A stretch of 64,000 nt of DNA from Serratia sp. FDAARGOS_506 (GTDB taxonomy: Bacteria; Pseudomonadota; Gammaproteobacteria; Enterobacterales; Enterobacteriaceae). Shown in pieces: positions 41,132 through 51,135 of the stretch. The DNA is taken from the NCBI RefSeq assembly GCF_003812745.1, contig NZ_CP033831.1, positions 3,162,001 through 3,226,000 of the forward strand, given 5' to 3'. Position 1 is the stretch's first letter, and each line of letters begins with the position of its first letter. A model generated the notes under the pieces. It saw nothing but the letters and a program-made list of their open reading frames with translations. It ran no database searches and was not told where the DNA came from. The translations under genes were made by a program, and so were the position numbers.

Positions 41132-42274
41132 TTAGAACTGGTATACCAGACCAACGGCTACGATATCGTCAGTAGCGATGCCGGCTGCTTTGGTGAACGC
41201 GTTGTCATCCAGCAGGTTGATTTTGTAATCAACGTAGGTGGACATGTTTTTGTTGAAGTAGTAAGTGGTACCAACAGAAACATATTTAACCAGATCTTGG
41301 TCAGAACCCGCGCCTGGGACGTTCATGTTCTTACCTTTAGACTGCAGGTAAGACACTTCTGGGCGCAGACCGAAGTCGAACTGGTACTGAGCGGTCACTT
41401 CGAAGTTCTGAGTTTTGCTGGCGAAACCGCCGCAGCTGTTGTTCTGAGTGTCAGCACAAGAGGTGGTGCCATCTTTCAGCGAGTTGTTGCCGCCGTAAGG
41501 AGTCATGTTGCGGGTTTCTGCGTACATGGCCGCCAGGTAAACGTTGTTGGCGTCGTATTTCGCGCCCACGGTCCATGCATCAGCCTTGTCGCCACGCTCG
41601 TTGGATTTGTTTTTCTGGGCATCGGTACGGTTAGAAGATGCGTATGCTGCACCGAAGCTGATGCCTTCGCCGATGTCATAAGTAGAGGAGATACCCCAGC
41701 CGTCGCCGTTCTGTTTCTTAATGTCACGACCGTCGTTCTGATTTTTGCCCTGGTATTGCAGAGCGAAGTTCAGACCGTCAACCAGACCGAAGAAGTTGTT
41801 GTTACGATAGGTCGCAACGCCGTTGGTACGGCCGGTCATGAAGTTGTCGGAATTGGTGTAAGTATCGCCACCGAACTCTGGCAGCATGTCGGTCCAGCCT
41901 TCCACGTCGTACAGTACGCCGTAGTTACGGCCGTAGTCGAAGGAACCGTAGTCAGCAAATTTCAGACCGGCGAAGCCCAGACGGGTTTTGGTGCCTTCGG
42001 TGCCCTGAGACTCGGAGTGGTTGGACTGAACGTTGTATTCCCACTGGCCGTAACCGGTCAGTTGGTCAGTAATCTGGGTTTCACCTTTGAAGCCAAAACG
42101 AACATAGGTCTGATCGCCATCATTACCTTTGTCTTTGGAGAAGTAGTGCAGACCGTCAACTTTGCCGTACAGATCCAGCTTGTTGCCGTCTTTGTTGTAG
42201 ATTTCAGCTGCGTTTGCTGCACCAGCAGCCAACAGAGCCGGGATTACCACTGCAAGAATGTTGCGCTTCATCAT
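41132..42274 (-). CDS. ompF: General porin OmpF
   Basis: This 380-residue outer-membrane trimeric beta-barrel porin admits small hydrophilic solutes and many antibiotics. A 22-residue signal peptide [12 protein letters not shown]...ANA precedes [23 protein letters not shown]. The constriction loop L3 keeps LPEFGGD, and the chain ends in Phe (AVGLVYQF), as needed for barrel assembly. The start is the first ATG of the pair at 42269-42274 after GAGGGTAATA, as in E. coli. Two cysteines, C273 and C281 ([12 protein letters not shown]), sit in a predicted outer loop and are unusual for OmpF. The gene order aspC-ompF-asnS matches E. coli. Confidence 0.95.
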   Translation of the reverse strand: MMKRNILAVVIPALLAAGAANAAEIYNKDGNKLDLYGKVDGLHYFSKDKGNDGDQTYVRFGFKGETQITDQLTGYGQWEYNVQSNHSESQGTEGTKTRLGFAGLKFADYGSFDYGRNYGVLYDVEGWTDMLPEFGGDTYTNSDNFMTGRTNGVATYRNNNFFGLVDGLNFALQYQGKNQNDGRDIKKQNGDGWGISSTYDIGEGISFGAAYASSNRTDAQKNKSNERGDKADAWTVGAKYDANNVYLAAMYAETRNMTPYGGNNSLKDGTTSCADTQNNSCGGFASKTQNFEVTAQYQFDFGLRPEVSYLQSKGKNMNVPGAGSDQDLVKYVSVGTTYYFNKNMSTYVDYKINLLDDNAFTKAAGIATDDIVAVGLVYQF

Positions 42275-42325
42275 TATTACCCTCATTGGTGTTATTCGGA
42301 CACCTTTGCCACTGCCGCCAATAAT
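42275..42325 (-). promoter_or_regulatory. ompF mRNA leader, likely MicF target
   Basis: The coding-strand leader keeps GGCGGCAGTGGCA, GGTGTC and AATGAGGGTAATA, blocks that in E. coli ompF pair with the antisense RNA MicF. Strong conservation in otherwise drifting non-coding DNA supports the same control. micF itself is not in the window. Confidence 0.5.
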
Positions 42326-42390
42326 TCTTTGGGAACTATTGTTGATAGATTGGTGTCGTCCTGTGTCTGAACGCAGTGTTCCATTCACAG

Positions 42391-42470
42391 GCGGGTTAAT
42401 CTAGGACGAAAATGATACCAATGTCCCAATCAGGTTGCAAAAGGAAAGTATGTGTAACTAAATGTAATTT
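42391..42470 (-). promoter_or_regulatory. ompF promoter with OmpR-type binding boxes
   Basis: On the minus strand, ATTACATTTAGTTACACAT (about 42450-42468) resembles the OmpR F1 box (TTTACTTTTGGTTACATAT in E. coli). A -10-like TAGATT lies at 42398-42403, giving a start near 42391. E. coli ompF is controlled by EnvZ/OmpR in this way. The -35 is poor, as expected for an activated promoter. Confidence 0.5.
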
Positions 42471-42505
42471 TTCGGGAACTTTGTGATGTGCGTCAATATT
42501 AAAAA

Positions 42506-42533
42506 ATGCGAAAGGCCAGCGATGCTGGCCTTT
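42506..42533 (-). terminator. Intrinsic terminator after asnS
   Basis: A perfect 10-bp stem AAAGGCCAGC/GCTGGCCTTT (42511-42520 and 42524-42533) has a 3-base loop; on the minus strand it is followed by CGCATTTTTT. Within the 301-bp gap 42275-42575 it separates asnS from the ompF control region; no gene lies there. Confidence 0.82.
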
Positions 42534-42575
42534 GTTTTGTAACGAAATCGTTTAAAAAACGGTTGATCGTATAAA

Positions 42576-43976
42576 TTAGAAGCTTGCGTTACGTGGCGTG
42601 CGAGGGAATGGAATCACATCGCGCACGTTTTGCACGCCGGTGACATAGGCGATTAAACGTTCAAAGCCCAGGCCGAAACCGGAATGCGGCACGGTGCCGT
42701 AGCGGCGCAGGTCGCGATACCACCAATAGTCTTCTTTATTCAGGCCCATCTCTTCCAGACGTTGATCGAGCACGTCGAGGCGTTCTTCACGCTGCGAGCC
42801 GCCGATGATTTCGCCGATGCCCGGCGCCAGCACGTCCATGGCCGCGACGGTTTTGCCGTCTTCGTTCATGCGCATATAGAACGCTTTGATGTCTTTCGGG
42901 TAGTTTTTCACCACCACCGGCGCCTGGAAGTGTTTCTCAGCCAGGTAACGTTCATGTTCGGAAGAGAGATCGATACCCCAGGAAACCGGGTTTTCGAAGG
43001 TTTGGCCCGAGGCCAGCAGGATCTCGATGGCGTCGGTGTAGTCCACCTGAGCGAAATCGGAAGAGACGAAACGCTCCAGACGTGCGATAGCATCTTTATC
43101 TACGCGCTCGGCGAAGAATTTCAGGTCATCGGCGCGTTCATCCAGCACCGCCTGGAACACATACTTCAGCATGCTTTCAGCCAGGCCGGCAACGTCGTCC
43201 AGCGTAGCGAAGGCCACTTCCGGTTCGATCATCCAGAACTCGGCCAAGTGGCGGCTGGTGTTGGAGTTTTCAGCGCGGAAGGTTGGGCCGAAGGTGTAAA
43301 CCTTGGACAGCGCGCAGGCGTAGGTTTCGCCGTTCAGCTGGCCGGAAACGGTGAGGAAGGCTTCCTTACCGAAGAAGTCTTCGCTGAAGTCGACGGTGCC
43401 CTTGTCGGTGCGCGGCAGGTTTTCCAGATCCAGCGTGGATACGCGGAACATCTCGCCGGCGCCTTCGGTATCGGAGGCGGTGATCAGCGGGGTGGACACC
43501 CAGAAATAGCCATTTTCATGGAAGAAGCGGTGGATCGCTTGCGCCAGAGTATGACGCACGCGCGCCACGGCGCCGATCAGATTGGTGCGCGGGCGCAGGT
43601 GGGCCACTTCACGCAGGTATTCGATGCTGTGGCGTTTGGCCGCCATCGGGTAAGTGTCCGGATCGTCGACCCAGCCGACCACTTTGATCGCGGTGGCCTG
43701 CAGTTCGAAGCTCTGGCCTTCGCCCGGTGAAGCGACGACCTTGCCGGTAACTTCAACCGAGCAACCGGTCGTCAGGTGCAGCACTTCATCCTGATAATTC
43801 GGCAGAGAATTATTAACGACGGCCTGTAACGGATCAAAGCAGGAACCGTCATAGACGGCCAGGAAGGAGATACCAGCTTTTGAATCTCTCCGGGTACGTA
43901 CCCAGCCGCGTACGGTGACTTCACTGTCAACCGCAGCACGACCTTGCAGTACGTCGACTACAGGCACTACGCTCAT
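42576..43976 (-). CDS. asnS: Asparaginyl-tRNA synthetase
   Basis: This 466-residue class IIb aminoacyl-tRNA synthetase has the same length as E. coli AsnRS. The N-terminal OB-fold anticodon-binding domain contains [19 protein letters not shown]. The catalytic core shows motif 2 ([21 protein letters not shown]) and motif 3 ([15 protein letters not shown]). The ATG at 43974-43976 follows AGAGAG. It stands between pncB and ompF as in E. coli. Confidence 0.98.
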   Translation of the reverse strand: MSVVPVVDVLQGRAAVDSEVTVRGWVRTRRDSKAGISFLAVYDGSCFDPLQAVVNNSLPNYQDEVLHLTTGCSVEVTGKVVASPGEGQSFELQATAIKVVGWVDDPDTYPMAAKRHSIEYLREVAHLRPRTNLIGAVARVRHTLAQAIHRFFHENGYFWVSTPLITASDTEGAGEMFRVSTLDLENLPRTDKGTVDFSEDFFGKEAFLTVSGQLNGETYACALSKVYTFGPTFRAENSNTSRHLAEFWMIEPEVAFATLDDVAGLAESMLKYVFQAVLDERADDLKFFAERVDKDAIARLERFVSSDFAQVDYTDAIEILLASGQTFENPVSWGIDLSSEHERYLAEKHFQAPVVVKNYPKDIKAFYMRMNEDGKTVAAMDVLAPGIGEIIGGSQREERLDVLDQRLEEMGLNKEDYWWYRDLRRYGTVPHSGFGLGFERLIAYVTGVQNVRDVIPFPRTPRNASF

Positions 43977-44130
43977 AGATTTCTCTCTTTAATAATTTGG
44001 TTTAGAAATAGCTTACAACCCAAGAATATGGGGGTAATGGCTATGTTACTTGCCGCGGTGCAGAGCACAAGCAGAAATCATCGGATTGGCGCAACATTTA
44101 TCGCGGCTGGCTGAAAAGAGGGCGTTCGGG

Positions 44131-44170
44131 ATAAAAACAAAAAAGCCGGCGCGTGAACCGGGCCGGCTTT
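44131..44170 (-). terminator. Intrinsic terminator after pncB
   Basis: On the minus strand AAAGCCGGC/GCCGGCTTT (44162-44170 and 44142-44150) with an 11-base loop runs into TTTTTTGTTTTT. It closes pncB 20 bases after its stop. Confidence 0.88.
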
Positions 44171-44189
44171 CTTTATATATAAAGAAGGA

Positions 44190-45395
44190 TCAGCTGGCTT
44201 TCTTCACCAGCGGCAGGTCGAAGGCTTTGCGCAAGGCCCTGACAAATGCCTGATCCTGGCAGATGGTTTTGCCGGGGCTGTCGGAGAGCTTGGCTACCGG
44301 TTTGCCTTTGCACTCGACCAGTTTGATCACGATATTCAGCGGCTTGACGCCTGGAATATCGCAGGTCAGGCGCGTGCCGATGCCGAAGCTGAGGTTGATG
44401 CGTTGGTAAAAGTGGCGATAAAGCGCCAGCGCTTTTTCCAGATCCAGGTTGTCCGAGAACACCAGCGTTTTGCTCATTGGATCTATGCCCAACGTCTGAT
44501 AGTGGGCAATGGCTTTCTCACCCCACTCGACGGGATCGCCGGAATCGTGGCGCAACCCCTGATAACGCTCGGCGAATTGCGGGCCAAAGTCGCGCAGGAA
44601 GGCATCCATGGTGATACAGTCAGTGAGCGCGATGCCGAGTTGATCCGGGTATTCATCCAACCAGGCTTGCAATGCGGCGCGCTGGCTGTTGGCCAGTACC
44701 GGGCTTATTTGCTGGTGTGCCTGGAACCACTCATGCGCTTGGGTACCTACCGGTGCCAGGCCGAGCTGGTGCGCCAGATCGTAATTGCTGGTGCCCGACA
44801 GGTACGGGAACTCGGCTTGCAAAGTGCTGACGATGGCCTGCTGCACGCCCTGAGAAAAACGGCGGCGGGTGCCGAAGTCCATCAGCTTGAAGCGCGAAAG
44901 ATCCAGATCGCCCGCCAGCGTCTTGAACTGTGCCAGCTTGGTCTGCAGATGTGTCACCGCCTGTTCCGGCGTCACCTGCGCAGAGCGGCGGCGATGCACC
45001 ACTTCGCTGATCACCGCCAGCAGCGGGACCTCCCACATGATCACGTCGCGCCACGGTCCGGCGATGCGGATATGCAGCTTGCCGTCGCGGTTCTCGACGA
45101 TCACCTGCTGCGGATCGTAACGGAACGTCCGCAGCCAGTTCAGATAATCCTGACGGAAGAAGGGCAGGCCCGAGAGATAAGCGAATTCGGCGTCGGTCAG
45201 TGCCAGCCGGCTCATCAGCGCCACCTGTGCGCGGATCTCGTCGGCATATTCGCCCAGCAGTTCGTCGCCGCGGCAGCGGAATTCCGCCGCCACGCTGATC
45301 GCGGGATAGCGATGGAACACTGCTTGCTGCATATGAAGCTTATAAGCATCGGTATCAAGCAGTGATGTCAAAATCGGGGAAGCGTATTGAGTCAT
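44190..45395 (-). CDS. pncB: Nicotinate phosphoribosyltransferase
   Basis: This 401-residue enzyme of NAD salvage makes nicotinate mononucleotide from nicotinate, PRPP and ATP. It aligns with E. coli PncB (400 aa) throughout: [20 protein letters not shown] at the N terminus, [14 protein letters not shown] in the middle, [19 protein letters not shown] for phosphate binding, and [24 protein letters not shown]. The ATG at 45393-45395 is the family start. A NadR-like operator and TATAAT lie about 220-250 bp upstream, so it probably has a long leader and is repressed when NAD is plentiful. Confidence 0.97.
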   Translation of the reverse strand: MTQYASPILTSLLDTDAYKLHMQQAVFHRYPAISVAAEFRCRGDELLGEYADEIRAQVALMSRLALTDAEFAYLSGLPFFRQDYLNWLRTFRYDPQQVIVENRDGKLHIRIAGPWRDVIMWEVPLLAVISEVVHRRRSAQVTPEQAVTHLQTKLAQFKTLAGDLDLSRFKLMDFGTRRRFSQGVQQAIVSTLQAEFPYLSGTSNYDLAHQLGLAPVGTQAHEWFQAHQQISPVLANSQRAALQAWLDEYPDQLGIALTDCITMDAFLRDFGPQFAERYQGLRHDSGDPVEWGEKAIAHYQTLGIDPMSKTLVFSDNLDLEKALALYRHFYQRINLSFGIGTRLTCDIPGVKPLNIVIKLVECKGKPVAKLSDSPGKTICQDQAFVRALRKAFDLPLVKKAS

Positions 45396-45435
45396 AGCGC
45401 GTTACAGCATCCTCGTCAGGCGCGTGTCCAAATCC

Positions 45436-45477
45436 GGATAATCATAAAATTGGGGGTGGAGTATACCCGGATTATCC
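45436..45477. repeat. 8-bp inverted repeat in the pncB leader
   Basis: GGATAATC (45436-45443) and GATTATCC (45470-45477) are exact complements 26 bases apart, 41-82 bases upstream of the pncB ATG. A TATACT (45460-45465, minus strand) lies between the arms and could be a second promoter. Confidence 0.4.
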
Positions 45478-45613
45478 TGTTATTGAAGCTGCATCACACC
45501 ATAAATCACCAAAGCGGGTCGAGGATTAAACGTGCCTTTATGGCGGCCTGGCGGCTGCGGGAAGGAAAAAAAGCCAGATATGCCTGTAAGGTGAATGACT
45601 TAGCCTAATTAGT

Positions 45614-45650
45614 CATAAAAATTATAATGTTAATTATTTTAAACAGCGAA
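45614..45650 (-). promoter_or_regulatory. pncB promoter with NadR-type box
   Basis: TGTTAA-N6-TAAACA (45628-45645) matches the enterobacterial NadR consensus TGTTTA-N6-TAAACA at 11 of 12 positions. On the minus strand a perfect -10 TATAAT follows at 45621-45626, so the box covers the -35/-10 spacer. This fits repression of pncB by NadR. Confidence 0.55.
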
Positions 45651-47351
45651 TCAGATAAACCCGACCTGAGTGTGTACGCTGACCCGATCCTTGCCGTTCT
45701 TTTTGCAAAAATAGAGCGCTTCATCTGCCTGTTTGATCGCCGCTTGCAGCGCGGTGAACGCCTTGACCGGCGCAATGCCGCAGCTGGTGGTGAAACGCAC
45801 TTGCCGTCCGTCGGCCAGATTTAGCGTCAGGCGGTGAGTGCGGCTGCGCAATTGCTCCATGATGTCCCGCGCGTTGTCCAACGAACAGTTGCCCAGCAGC
45901 ACCGCGAACTCTTCGCCGCCGTAGCGACAGAAAATGTCGCTGGCCCGGAATGCGCGTTGCAACAGGTGGCCGAAGGCTACCAGCGCCTGGTCACCCACGT
46001 CGTGACCGTAGCTGTCGTTGAGCTGTTTGAAATTGTCGATATCGATCAGGCAAAAGGCCTGCGGATAGCTGCCGTCGCCCAGCAGTTGGCATTCGAGGAA
46101 GAATTTACGGCGATTATAAATATTGGTGAGCGGATCGAGGAAGGAGGAAGCCTCGAGCTCTTTAATCAGCAGCTGCTTCTCACTCTCCAGCGAGATCTTG
46201 TCCAACTGATATTGCCGGAGCTGCTGAATGGCATCGCTGATGGCGATAAGTTCCCGGCTGTAGAAGGCGTCGTTGCGATCGATGTTCATCTCGCCGCGCG
46301 ACAGCCGCACGATATTGTTGTGGGTTTTGGTCAGCCAGCGGTTGATATTGGTGCAGAACACCAGCGCCGGTAAAATGAACAGCAACACCACCAGGCCGGC
46401 TAGCGCGATCATGCCGTAAATGGTGGTCTGGCTGTCGTAAATCTTGTGACGCGAGGCGACGGTTTCCAGCTCGAAGCTGCGTTGATACAGCGTTTGCGAA
46501 AGCCCGCTCAGCTCATCGACATAGCGCGAGATAAGCGCTGCGGGATACGGCTTTTGGGTATTGATGGCGGTGTACAGCCCATCGGTAATTTGTTTGAGGC
46601 GCTCGGCGGACACCAGGGTGAGCAACTGATTGACGATATCGGTAGTTTGCACGTCGTCGTAGTTGATCTTCATGAAGATCAGTCGGGTGCTCAGCGCGTT
46701 CAGTACGCCAGTTAGCTGGATGGACTTCAGATAGGCGTCTTTGCGAGCGAGCGGGCTGACGTTGACGTCAATAATCTGGTCGCTTAATTCCGTCAGTGAC
46801 ATATTCAGCCGGTTGTTGAGACGGATGGCCTCGAGAAACATAAAGGAATCGGTATCTACCATCCGGGTATCGTAGGTGTAGCGGTAATAGCTCTTGCTGG
46901 TTTGCGAGATGTAATAGGCGCTGTTGATGTTGAACAGATTGGCGTTGGCGTTGTTGAACTGCGAAAGCTGCAGGTTGTCGTTATCCAACAGCTGTTCCAT
47001 CAGGCCGATCATCGACAGCGCGGCAATTTTTTGCCGCACCCCAAGCTGCCTGGCGACCGCATCATTCAGATGTTCCCGGATCTGGGTGATTTTCTCGCGC
47101 GCTGCCCGATCGGCGGTCAAATATTGCGCGCGGGTGATTTGCGGGTCGATCAGGCTTAAACGTTTGAGGCGGTGAGCCTGCAGTGAAGCCTGAAAAGCCT
47201 CGGAGATCTCTTTGGCGCGGTCAATCTTGTACAGGTTGAGCTGGTTATCGCGGTAGTCGGTATGGGCTTCGAGCAGCTCCTCGACGATGAACAGCGAGAA
47301 GGAGGTCATCAGGCACAGGGTAAAAAAATAGATTGCGTATTTGATTTTCAT
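45651..47351 (-). CDS. Membrane-bound diguanylate cyclase (GGDEF protein)
   Basis: This is a predicted inner-membrane protein of 566 residues. TM1 is about 5-25, a helical periplasmic sensor fills about 26-315, and TM2 (IYGMIALAGLVVLLFILPALVF) leads to a HAMP-like linker and coiled coil. A C-terminal GGDEF domain follows. The active site is GGEEF (478-482), and the RASD five residues before it matches the product-inhibition RxxD I-site, so it probably makes c-di-GMP and is feedback controlled. The start is the ATG at 47349-47351; another ATG lies 12 bases upstream. TATAAT at 47383-47388 may be its promoter. E. coli has no such gene between pncB and pepN. Confidence 0.9.
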   Translation of the reverse strand: MKIKYAIYFFTLCLMTSFSLFIVEELLEAHTDYRDNQLNLYKIDRAKEISEAFQASLQAHRLKRLSLIDPQITRAQYLTADRAAREKITQIREHLNDAVARQLGVRQKIAALSMIGLMEQLLDNDNLQLSQFNNANANLFNINSAYYISQTSKSYYRYTYDTRMVDTDSFMFLEAIRLNNRLNMSLTELSDQIIDVNVSPLARKDAYLKSIQLTGVLNALSTRLIFMKINYDDVQTTDIVNQLLTLVSAERLKQITDGLYTAINTQKPYPAALISRYVDELSGLSQTLYQRSFELETVASRHKIYDSQTTIYGMIALAGLVVLLFILPALVFCTNINRWLTKTHNNIVRLSRGEMNIDRNDAFYSRELIAISDAIQQLRQYQLDKISLESEKQLLIKELEASSFLDPLTNIYNRRKFFLECQLLGDGSYPQAFCLIDIDNFKQLNDSYGHDVGDQALVAFGHLLQRAFRASDIFCRYGGEEFAVLLGNCSLDNARDIMEQLRSRTHRLTLNLADGRQVRFTTSCGIAPVKAFTALQAAIKQADEALYFCKKNGKDRVSVHTQVGFI

Positions 47352-47686
47352 AGTGCGAGTCATCCCTGGGCCTGATTCGGCAATTATACCACTATGCCGC
47401 CTGTGCCGCCTCAACTATGCCGGTGCGCCGGGATGGCGGTTTTTTAGCATTAAATGCTGATTTCTATTTAGCCATTGGTCACCCGCGCTGTCGTCTGGCG
47501 TGCGATTTATGATTTGTCTCTGATTTCTCTCTCGTGGTCGCCCGGCGGCTCTGGGCTTTTTGGCCAGCTGTGATACAGTTTATTCACAATCAGGTCCGCC
47601 GCGCGCCGCAGGGAAATTCAACGGTTGCGGCGCGGAGGAGAAGAGCGGCCTGCACCTATAACTCACTGAGACGTTTAAGGGTTTTT

Positions 47687-50305
47687 ATGACACAACAGCC
47701 ACAGGCAAAATATCGCCACGATTATCGCGCGCCTGATTACACCACGACCGATATCGATTTGGACTTCAGTTTGGACGCGGAAACCACGCGTGTGACCGCC
47801 GTCAGTAAAATCAAACGTCAGGGCGCGGCCGGTACACCGCTGGTGCTGGATGGCGAAGATCTGACGCTGGTGAGCATTCAGGTCGACGGGCAACCGTGGA
47901 GCGCCTATCGTCAGCAGGATAACCAGCTGGTCATCGAAGAGTTGCCGGCACAATTCACTCTTACCATCGTCAACGACATTCACCCGGCGAAAAACACCGC
48001 GCTGGAAGGGCTGTATCTGTCCGGCGATGCGCTGTGCACGCAATGCGAAGCCGAAGGCTTCCACCACATTACCTATTATCAGGACCGCCCGGACGTGCTG
48101 GCGCGCTTTACCACCCGCATCGTGGCTGACAAGGCGCGCTATCCGTTCCTGCTGTCGAACGGTAACCGAATCGGCCAGGGCGAACTGGCCGATGGCCGCC
48201 ACTGGGTGCAATGGCAGGATCCGTTCCCGAAACCTTGCTACCTGTTTGCGCTGGTGGCGGGGGACTTCGACGTGCTGCGCGACAGCTTCACCACCCGCTC
48301 CGGCCGTAAGGTCGCGCTGGAACTGTTCGTCGATCGCGGTAACCTGGATCGCGCCGACTGGGCGATGACATCGCTAAAGAACTCGATGAAGTGGGACGAG
48401 ACCCGCTTCGGCCTGGAATACGATCTCGACATTTATATGATTGTGGCGGTCGATTTCTTCAATATGGGCGCGATGGAGAACAAAGGGTTAAATATCTTTA
48501 ACTCCAAATATGTGCTGGCGAAGGCGGAAACCGCCACCGACAAGGACTACCTGAACATCGAAGCGGTGATCGGCCACGAATATTTCCACAACTGGACCGG
48601 TAACCGCGTAACCTGCCGCGACTGGTTCCAGCTCAGCTTGAAAGAGGGGCTGACGGTATTCCGCGATCAGGAGTTCAGTTCCGATCTGGGATCGCGTTCG
48701 GTCAACCGCATCGATAACGTGCGCGTGATGCGCGGCGCGCAGTTCGCCGAAGATGCCAGCCCGATGGCGCACGCCATCCGCCCGGATAAAGTGATCGAGA
48801 TGAACAACTTCTACACCCTCACGGTGTATGAAAAGGGTTCCGAAGTGATCCGCATGATGCACACCTTGCTTGGGGAAGCGAACTTCCAGAAAGGGATGCA
48901 GCTCTATTTCGAACGCCACGACGGCAGCGCCGCCACCTGCGACGATTTTGTGCAGGCGATGGAGGATGCGTCCAATGTCGATCTGTCGCGCTTCCGCCGT
49001 TGGTATAGCCAGTCTGGCACGCCGCTGTTGACGGTGCGCGACGAATACGACGCACAAACCCAGCAGTATCGCCTGCATGTCAGCCAGAAAACCGCGCCGA
49101 CCGCCGATCAACCCGAGAAGTTGCCGCTGCATATTCCGCTGGATATCGAACTGTACGACAGTGAAGGCAACGTCATCGCGCTGCAAAAGGGCGGTCTGCC
49201 GGTCAACAACGTGCTGAATGTCACCGAAGCGGAGCAGACCTTCGTATTTGACGGCGTGGCGCACAAGCCGGTGCCGTCGCTGCTGCGCGAATTCTCCGCG
49301 CCGGTGAAGCTGGACTATCCGTACAGCGACCAGCAGCTGACCTTCCTGATGCAGCACGCGCGCAATGAATTTACGCGTTGGGATGCGGCACAGAGTCTGC
49401 TGGCGACCTATATCAAGCTGAACGTGGCGCGGCACCAGCAGAAACAGCCGCTGTCGCTGCCGCTGCACGTGGCCGATGCGTTCCGCGCGGTGCTGCTGGA
49501 CGAGAAGCTGGATCCGGCGCTGGCGGCGCAGATCCTGACGCTGCCGTCGGAGAATGAAATCGCCGAGCTGTTCGCCACCATCGATCCGGAAGCGATAGCC
49601 GCGGTGCACGAAGCGATCGTTCGCTGCCTGGCGCGGGAGTTGGCCGATGAGTGGCTGGCGGTGTATCACGCCAACAAGACCGACGGCTACCGCGTGGAGC
49701 ACGCCGAGATCGCCAAGCGCGCCTTGCGCAATGTGTGCCTGGGTTATCTGGCGTTCGGCGAAGATGTGGCGCTGGCGGACCAGCTGGTGAGTGAACAGTA
49801 TCGCCAGGCGGACAATATGACCGACTCGCTGGCGGCGCTGTCTGCCGCGGTCGCGGCCCAGCTGCCGTGCCGCGATGCGCTGCTGGCAGCGTTCGACGAG
49901 CGCTGGCATCAGGATGGCCTGGTGATGGACAAATGGTTCGTGCTGCAGGGCAGCAGCCCGGCGGCGGACGTGCTGAGCAAGGTGCGTGCGCTGTTGCAGC
50001 ACCGTTCGTTCAGCCTGAGCAACCCGAACCGTACCCGTTCGCTGATCGGCGGCTTCGCTTCCGGCAACCCGGCGGCGTTCCATGCCGCGGACGGCAGCGG
50101 CTATCAGTTCCTGGCGGAGATCCTCAGCGATCTCAACCAGCGCAACCCGCAGATCGCCGCGCGCCTGATTGAACCGCTGATTCGCCTGAAGCGTTACGAC
50201 GCGGGCCGCCAGGCGTTGATGCGCAAGGCGCTGGAACAGCTGAAAGGGTTGGAAAACCTGTCCGGCGATCTGTACGAGAAGATCAGCAAGGCGCTCGACG
50301 CCTGA
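47687..50305 (+). CDS. pepN: Aminopeptidase N
   Basis: This 872-residue M1 family zinc aminopeptidase is cytoplasmic and removes N-terminal residues during peptide turnover; E. coli PepN has 870 aa. The substrate motif GAMENKG precedes the zinc motif HEYFH (around residues 297-301) and the third ligand Glu in NxxLKEGLTVFRDQ. A C-terminal helical domain completes it. The ATG at 47687 (MTQQPQAKYRHDYRAPDY) matches E. coli exactly; the in-frame frame from 47534 runs through non-coding DNA and is rejected. Confidence 0.98.
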   Translation: MTQQPQAKYRHDYRAPDYTTTDIDLDFSLDAETTRVTAVSKIKRQGAAGTPLVLDGEDLTLVSIQVDGQPWSAYRQQDNQLVIEELPAQFTLTIVNDIHPAKNTALEGLYLSGDALCTQCEAEGFHHITYYQDRPDVLARFTTRIVADKARYPFLLSNGNRIGQGELADGRHWVQWQDPFPKPCYLFALVAGDFDVLRDSFTTRSGRKVALELFVDRGNLDRADWAMTSLKNSMKWDETRFGLEYDLDIYMIVAVDFFNMGAMENKGLNIFNSKYVLAKAETATDKDYLNIEAVIGHEYFHNWTGNRVTCRDWFQLSLKEGLTVFRDQEFSSDLGSRSVNRIDNVRVMRGAQFAEDASPMAHAIRPDKVIEMNNFYTLTVYEKGSEVIRMMHTLLGEANFQKGMQLYFERHDGSAATCDDFVQAMEDASNVDLSRFRRWYSQSGTPLLTVRDEYDAQTQQYRLHVSQKTAPTADQPEKLPLHIPLDIELYDSEGNVIALQKGGLPVNNVLNVTEAEQTFVFDGVAHKPVPSLLREFSAPVKLDYPYSDQQLTFLMQHARNEFTRWDAAQSLLATYIKLNVARHQQKQPLSLPLHVADAFRAVLLDEKLDPALAAQILTLPSENEIAELFATIDPEAIAAVHEAIVRCLARELADEWLAVYHANKTDGYRVEHAEIAKRALRNVCLGYLAFGEDVALADQLVSEQYRQADNMTDSLAALSAAVAAQLPCRDALLAAFDERWHQDGLVMDKWFVLQGSSPAADVLSKVRALLQHRSFSLSNPNRTRSLIGGFASGNPAAFHAADGSGYQFLAEILSDLNQRNPQIAARLIEPLIRLKRYDAGRQALMRKALEQLKGLENLSGDLYEKISKALDA

Positions 50306-50324
50306 TTTTTTCACGTTGAATAGA

Positions 50325-50357
50325 TCAAGGGACGGCTTTTGCCGTCCCTTTTTTTAT
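50325..50357. terminator. Intrinsic terminator between pepN and ssuB
   Basis: A perfect 10-bp stem AAGGGACGGC/GCCGTCCCTT (50327-50336 and 50341-50350) with a TTTT loop is followed by seven T residues on the plus strand. It ends pepN and stands 4 bases from the converging ssuB stop. Confidence 0.88.
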
Positions 50358-50361
50358 CCGT

Positions 50362-51135
50362 TCAATTCGCCGCCTGGCGCGGGCTAGCTGCGGCAACCGG
50401 CGGCGATAACACCCGTTCCAGCACTTCGGCCTCCAGCTCTGCCAGCCGGGCCGAGCCTTTGCGGCGCGGCCGCGGCAGATCGAGGGTGAGATCCAGCCCG
50501 ATGCGCCCCTCTTCAATCAGGATCACCCGATCCGCCAGCGCGATGGCTTCGCTGACGTCATGCGTGACCAGCAGTACGGTAAAACCGTGCTGTTGCCACA
50601 GCGTTTCTATCAGCCCCTGCATCTCGATACGCGTCAGGGCATCCAGTGCCCCGAGCGGTTCGTCCAGAAGCAGCAGGCGAGGGCGATGGATCAGCGCGCG
50701 CGCCAGGGCGACCCGTTGCTTTTGCCCGCCGGACAGCGCTGCCGGCCAGTCGCGGGCGCGATCCGCCAAACCGACCGCGTCCAGCGCCTGCAGTGCCGCC
50801 TCGCGCCACTGGCCGCGTAGCCCCAGGCCCACGTTGTCGATCACCGTTTTCCACGGCAACAGGCGTGCATCCTGGAACATCAGTCGGGTATCTTCTTTAG
50901 CGGCGGCAAGCGGCGCGTTGCCGCTGAGCAGCGCGCCGCTGCTGGCCTGCTCCAGGCCGGCCAACAGGCGCAGCAGAGTGCTCTTGCCGCAGCCGCTGCG
51001 GCCGACCACCGCCACGAATTGCCCGGCGGAAATACGCAGCTGGATATTGTCCAGCACCGTGCGGTTGCCGTAACCTTTGCTGATGGACTCCAGCGTCACC
51101 GGCGTGCCTTGCGCAAGGCGAGCGGGAAGGGTCAT
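50362..51135 (-). CDS. ssuB: Aliphatic sulfonates import ATP-binding protein SsuB
   Basis: This 257-residue ATPase of the SsuABC importer powers alkanesulfonate uptake at the cytoplasmic face. Walker A is GRSGCGKST, signature LSGGQKQR, Walker [13 protein letters not shown] and switch His in VTHDVSEA. E. coli SsuB (255 aa) aligns from ARLAQGTPV. The start is the ATG at 51133-51135, overlapping the ssuC stop as ATGA; a longer upstream frame lies inside ssuC and is rejected. It is the last gene of the ssuEADCB operon. Confidence 0.96.
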   Translation of the reverse strand: MTLPARLAQGTPVTLESISKGYGNRTVLDNIQLRISAGQFVAVVGRSGCGKSTLLRLLAGLEQASSGALLSGNAPLAAAKEDTRLMFQDARLLPWKTVIDNVGLGLRGQWREAALQALDAVGLADRARDWPAALSGGQKQRVALARALIHRPRLLLLDEPLGALDALTRIEMQGLIETLWQQHGFTVLLVTHDVSEAIALADRVILIEEGRIGLDLTLDLPRPRRKGSARLAELEAEVLERVLSPPVAAASPRQAAN

